From Saprospiraceae bacterium (GTDB taxonomy: Bacteria > Bacteroidota > Bacteroidia > Chitinophagales > Saprospiraceae): a stretch of 62,612 nt of DNA. This document shows positions 60,023 through 62,612 of this stretch, piece by piece. Under the pieces are notes generated by a model. The model made no database searches. It was not told where the DNA came from and saw only the letters and a list, made by a program, of their open reading frames with translations. A program made the position numbers and the translations under genes. The stretch lies in contig JANWXM010000021.1 of assembly GCA_025055285.1 (NCBI GenBank), positions 1 through 62,612 on the forward strand, read 5' to 3'. The number at the start of each line of letters is the position of its first letter. Positions within the stretch are counted from its first letter, which is position 1.

Positions 60023-60111
60023 GGGCCTTTTTGGTTTTTTGCCAGAAAGGAAAGGGGTAAAGGTCTCGCCCGGGTAGAGAGGCCTCTATTTATTTCCATT
60101 TAAAAAGGCCC
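60023..60111 (+). repeat. Long-range inverted repeat in the rpsA leader
   Basis: GGGCCTTTTT (60023-60032) is a perfect reverse complement of AAAAAGGCCC (60102-60111). The enclosed 69 bases hold the palindrome GAGAGGCCTCT region (about 60077-60087). The structure would sit between the putative transcription start and the rpsA start codon (60143), where a translational operator is plausible. Confidence 0.55.
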
Positions 60112-60142
60112 AGGAAAGCCAATTTTTTACTAACATACATAT

Positions 60143-62296
60143 ATGATGCTCGACGATGAAAAGACACCTGCTCTAGAAGAGCAAACGCCGCAGGAAGTAG
60201 AAAAACCATCCGAGAACAGAGAAGGCGAGGCGGTATACCGACAAGCCTCCACAGAAGTAGCAGAAGCCTCTATTGAAGAGGGAAAGCCCTTTAAAGGAGA
60301 GACTCGTGAGTTAGAATACTCCGATGAGTCAGTCCTTTATTCGGCGGATGCTGAGACTGAGCATGAAACTACTGAACAGTCGGTGGAGGACGAAGAAGAG
60401 GAAGAAGTAATCATTGCGCCTGAGTCTTATCAAGAGGAAGACTTACCTGTCGAGGTTTTGACTGGCGGCGATGCTACTTCTTCGCACGAAGAATTCAATT
60501 GGAACATTGATAAACGCGGAGCAATCACCTATTCTGAAGAAGAGCGCAAGGCATTGCTTCAGCAGTACGAAGCAGCGCTTACACAAATAAGGGAAAATGA
60601 AATTGTTAAAGGGCGTGTGAGCGCTATTACTGCGGGCGATGTCGTTCTCGACATCAACTACAAGAGCGATGGGCTAGTTCCGTTGAGCGAATTCCGTGAC
60701 TTAGCCGAGATAAAGAAAGGTGATGAAGTTGAGGTGTACATTGAAAGCCAAGAAGATAGCGAAGGGCGAATTGGGCTTTCGCGTAAGAAGGCAAAGATCC
60801 TACGCGCTTGGGAAAGCATCGTTGAGGCCTACAAGACCGGTGCTATTATCCGAGGAACCGTCATTAGCAAGACAAAAGGAGGGCTGATTGTAGATTGCAA
60901 TGGGCTGGAAACATTCTTGCCAGGTTCTCAAATTGATATTAAGCCTGTTACAGATTACGATCAGTATGTGGGCAAGACGATGGAGTTTAAGGTCGTAAAG
61001 ATCAACGAGCAAATCAAGAACGCCGTCGTCAGTCACAAAGCCCTTATTGAGAGCGATTTAGCAGAGCAACGCGAACAAATCCTGGCGAGTTTAGAGCGCG
61101 GTCAAGTATTAGAAGGAATCGTTAAAAACATTACCGACTTTGGAGCTTTCCTCGATTTGGGAGGAGTAGATGGCCTACTGTATATCACTGATATTAGTTG
61201 GGGGCGCATCTCACATCCTTCAGAGGTACTGCAGCTTAATCAGCGCCTTCACGTGGTTGTGCTAGATTTTGATGAGAACAAGAAACGCATTAGCCTTGGT
61301 CTTAAGCAGTTGACGCCTCATCCTTGGGAGATACTGCCACCCGAAATTAAAGAAGGGGCTGTTGTTAGTGGCCGAGTCGTTAACATTGAAGAATATGGCG
61401 CATTTGTGGAAATTCTGCCTGGCGTAGAGGGGCTTATCCACGTCAGTGAGGTTACCTGGAGCTCGCAGAGTGTCAATGCGCGCGAGTACTTTACAATTGG
61501 CCAGCAAGTAGAAGCGCGGATCGTAACCTTAGACCGTACGGAGCGGAAAATGTCGCTCTCCATCAAACAGCTGACTCCAGATCCTTGGACAGAGGTAGAT
61601 ACGCGCTTCCCAGTGGGTTCGCGGCACACGGGTATCGTTAAGAATATGACGAACTATGGCATCTTCGTTGAGCTAGCGGAGGGTGTAGGAGGCATGGTAC
61701 ACGTCAGTGACCTCAGCTGGACGAAACGCTATGCGCATCCTAGTGAATTTACAAAGATTGGAGAGCCCATTGAGGTAGTTGTGCTCGAAGTAGACCGAGA
61801 GAAACGTCAGATTAGCCTCAGCCACAAACACATAGAGGAAAACCCGTGGGATACCTTTGAGACCATTTATCCCGTTGGTTCTTACCACGAAGGAACAGTG
61901 ATGCGGCGCGACGACAAGGGTGCTGTTCTCCAAATGAGTTCTCACGGCGCTGAGGTAGAGGCCTTCATCCCAGCCAAGCACTTGCGCAAGGAAGACAATA
62001 CCTTCCCAGGAGTGGGAGAGACCCTAACGGTAAAGATAATTGAGTTTTATAAAGACGAACGCCGCATTATCGCTTCCCACGTGCGCTACTGGGAGGATGT
62101 TAAACAAAAGGCGGAAGCAGCTGCCCGAGAGGAGAAAATGCGCGAAATGGCAGAAACCCAAGCTGCTATCGGGGAGGTTCAAAAGAAAGTGGAAAAAGAA
62201 ACTCTTGGCGACCTGGATGCTTTAGCTCAATTGAAAAAACAGCTTGAGGACGAAAGTAAAAAAAGCAAGAAGAAAAAGACGTCTGAGGAGGAATAA
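60143..62296 (+). CDS. rpsA: 30S ribosomal protein S1 with acidic N-terminal extension
   Basis: 717 residues. The first about 135 residues are Glu/Asp-rich, low complexity and probably disordered. Six S1 RNA-binding domains follow, recognisable by the G-x-V strand and the GFV/GLxPxSE or GLIHVSE turn: VKGRVSAITAG, IRGTVISKTKGG, LEGIVKNITDFGAFLDLGG, VSGRVVNIEEYGAFVEI, HTGIVKNMTNYGIFVEL, HEGTVMRRDDKG. The tail (about 650-717) is Lys/Glu-rich helix. It brings mRNA to the 30S subunit, which matters in a phylum with little Shine-Dalgarno use. It ends just before a strong terminator. Confidence 0.94.
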   Translation: MMLDDEKTPALEEQTPQEVEKPSENREGEAVYRQASTEVAEASIEEGKPFKGETRELEYSDESVLYSADAETEHETTEQSVEDEEEEEVIIAPESYQEEDLPVEVLTGGDATSSHEEFNWNIDKRGAITYSEEERKALLQQYEAALTQIRENEIVKGRVSAITAGDVVLDINYKSDGLVPLSEFRDLAEIKKGDEVEVYIESQEDSEGRIGLSRKKAKILRAWESIVEAYKTGAIIRGTVISKTKGGLIVDCNGLETFLPGSQIDIKPVTDYDQYVGKTMEFKVVKINEQIKNAVVSHKALIESDLAEQREQILASLERGQVLEGIVKNITDFGAFLDLGGVDGLLYITDISWGRISHPSEVLQLNQRLHVVVLDFDENKKRISLGLKQLTPHPWEILPPEIKEGAVVSGRVVNIEEYGAFVEILPGVEGLIHVSEVTWSSQSVNAREYFTIGQQVEARIVTLDRTERKMSLSIKQLTPDPWTEVDTRFPVGSRHTGIVKNMTNYGIFVELAEGVGGMVHVSDLSWTKRYAHPSEFTKIGEPIEVVVLEVDREKRQISLSHKHIEENPWDTFETIYPVGSYHEGTVMRRDDKGAVLQMSSHGAEVEAFIPAKHLRKEDNTFPGVGETLTVKIIEFYKDERRIIASHVRYWEDVKQKAEAAAREEKMREMAETQAAIGEVQKKVEKETLGDLDALAQLKKQLEDESKKSKKKKTSEEE

Positions 62297-62301
62297 AATT
62301 C

Positions 62302-62348
62302 AAAAGTCCCTCTTGAGCGAAGGTCACTCAAGGGGGACTTTTCCTTTT
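62302..62348 (+). terminator. Intrinsic terminator after rpsA, probably bidirectional
   Basis: Left arm 62302-62317 (AAAAGTCCCTCTTGAG) pairs with right arm 62327-62342 (CTCAAGGGGGACTTTT) as a 16-base stem with one G-U pair and a 9-base loop. CCTTTTT follows on the plus strand. The A-run on the left gives a T-tract on the minus strand, so it can also end the tRNA transcript. Confidence 0.88.
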
Positions 62349-62351
62349 TAG

Positions 62352-62425
62352 TGGGCCCGGCAGGAATTGAACCCGCGACCGTCTGATTATGAGTCAGCTG
62401 CTCTAACCACCTGAGCTACGGGCCC
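62352..62425 (-). tRNA. tRNA with anticodon CAT (probably tRNA-Ile2, or elongator Met)
   Basis: A 74-base clover-leaf on the minus strand: acceptor GGGCCCG/CGGGCCC, D-arm GCTCAGGTGGTTAGAGC, anticodon stem-loop CTGACTCATAATCAG, T-arm CGCGGGTTCAATTCCTGCC-like (one mismatch), discriminator A. CCA is not encoded. The C4-G69 and C5-G68 acceptor pairs are those favoured by TilS, which modifies the CAT anticodon of tRNA-Ile to read AUA, whereas E. coli elongator Met tRNA has U4-A69 and A5-U68. I therefore lean to Ile2, but the evidence is modest. Not an initiator: the first base pair is a normal G-C. Confidence 0.9.
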
Positions 62426-62533
62426 TTAAAAAAACACCTTGTGACCGCGCAAAGGTAAGAATTCTGCTTTGAACACTTGAAGTTCTTTTGCGAACTAAGA
62501 CTTGACTACAGGAAAAACAACTTATCAATTAAT

Positions 62534-62612
62534 TCACAACTTGCTGCGCAGACGGCTTACCACCTCTTTTGGAACCTCGAAGACTGCGGCCACCTCCTCG
62601 TCGCTCCACGTC
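62534..62612 (-). CDS. 3' end of a leftward gene, cut by the window edge
   Basis: One minus-strand frame reads TWSDEEVAAVFEVPKEVVSR-LRSKL and stops at TGA (62536-62534). The amphipathic helix-turn-helix look (SDEEVAAVFEVPKEVVSRLR) suggests the end of a protein with a small helical domain, perhaps DNA-binding. Too little is present to name it. The other frames contain less natural residue runs. Confidence 0.5.
   Translation of the reverse strand, partial: TWSDEEVAAVFEVPKEVVSRLRSKL

Overview
The window reads as a chromosomal, mostly core-genome segment of a member of the Bacteroidota. The evidence is lineage-typical content: an ftsX–DUF3098–uppP cluster, a GSCFA protein, type B L31 followed by a GlmU-like protein, a fused E1 alpha/beta dehydrogenase, two TPR/PD40/OmpA proteins shaped like the type IX secretion component PorE, and two secreted proteins ending in type IX sorting-type tails. 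Recognisable promoters are of the Bacteroidota kind (TTG, about 16-19 bases, TAnnTTTG), and starts are not preceded by clear Shine-Dalgarno sequences. I cannot place it below phylum. There is no phage, transposon, CRISPR array or defence island. The only signs of gene traffic are two decayed genes.

Region 1-11 kb: a short arsenite-methyltransferase-like remnant, recQ, ung, the uppP/DUF3098/ftsX envelope group and a fused 2-oxoacid dehydrogenase E1 face left. An M16 peptidase-like protein and yajC face right. Region 11-24 kb: a PhoD-like phosphatase, a PorE-like lipoprotein with aroE and proline dehydrogenase behind it, a secreted MORN-repeat/caspase fusion, ruvA, a thermolysin-family exported protease and two small unknown proteins. 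Region 24-34.5 kb is a mostly leftward run of envelope or exported proteins: thioredoxin, an FG-GAP repeat protein with a sorting tail, DUF4197, DUF2490-like, an 871-residue propeller-like protein, an OMPP1/FadL-type porin and a Trp/Tyr-rich low-complexity protein that ends at a strong terminator.

Region 34.5-45 kb: proS overlaps tail to tail with a PaaY-like hexapeptide protein. Then come a peptidoglycan-binding repeat protein, an ABC exporter, a bile-acid/sodium symporter family protein, GSCFA, a pseudogene of the AAA-ATPase-like/PD-(D/E)XK family broken by one in-frame TAG, and a second PorE-like protein. Region 45-62.6 kb: an extended SpoIIM-family membrane protein overlapping an RsmF-type methyltransferase, a zinc phospholipase C-like protein, a small monooxygenase-like protein, two unrecognised genes in tandem, and an ArsR-type regulator. 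These are followed by a rightward housekeeping run (trmB, coaE, rpmE2, glmU-like, purM, TPR lipoprotein, gluQ, rpsA), a tRNA with anticodon CAT, and the 3' end of a further leftward gene.

I found no complete undescribed multi-gene system. The items most worth checking are the MORN-caspase fusion with three copies of a Cys-marked repeat block, the long-range inverted repeat in the rpsA leader, the overlap of the rpmE terminator with the next promoter, the duplicated PorE architecture, and the two unrecognised tandem genes at 50-53 kb. Where a TAnnTTTG box overlaps the first possible start codon I moved the start downstream; this changes the start of several genes and is stated in each entry.
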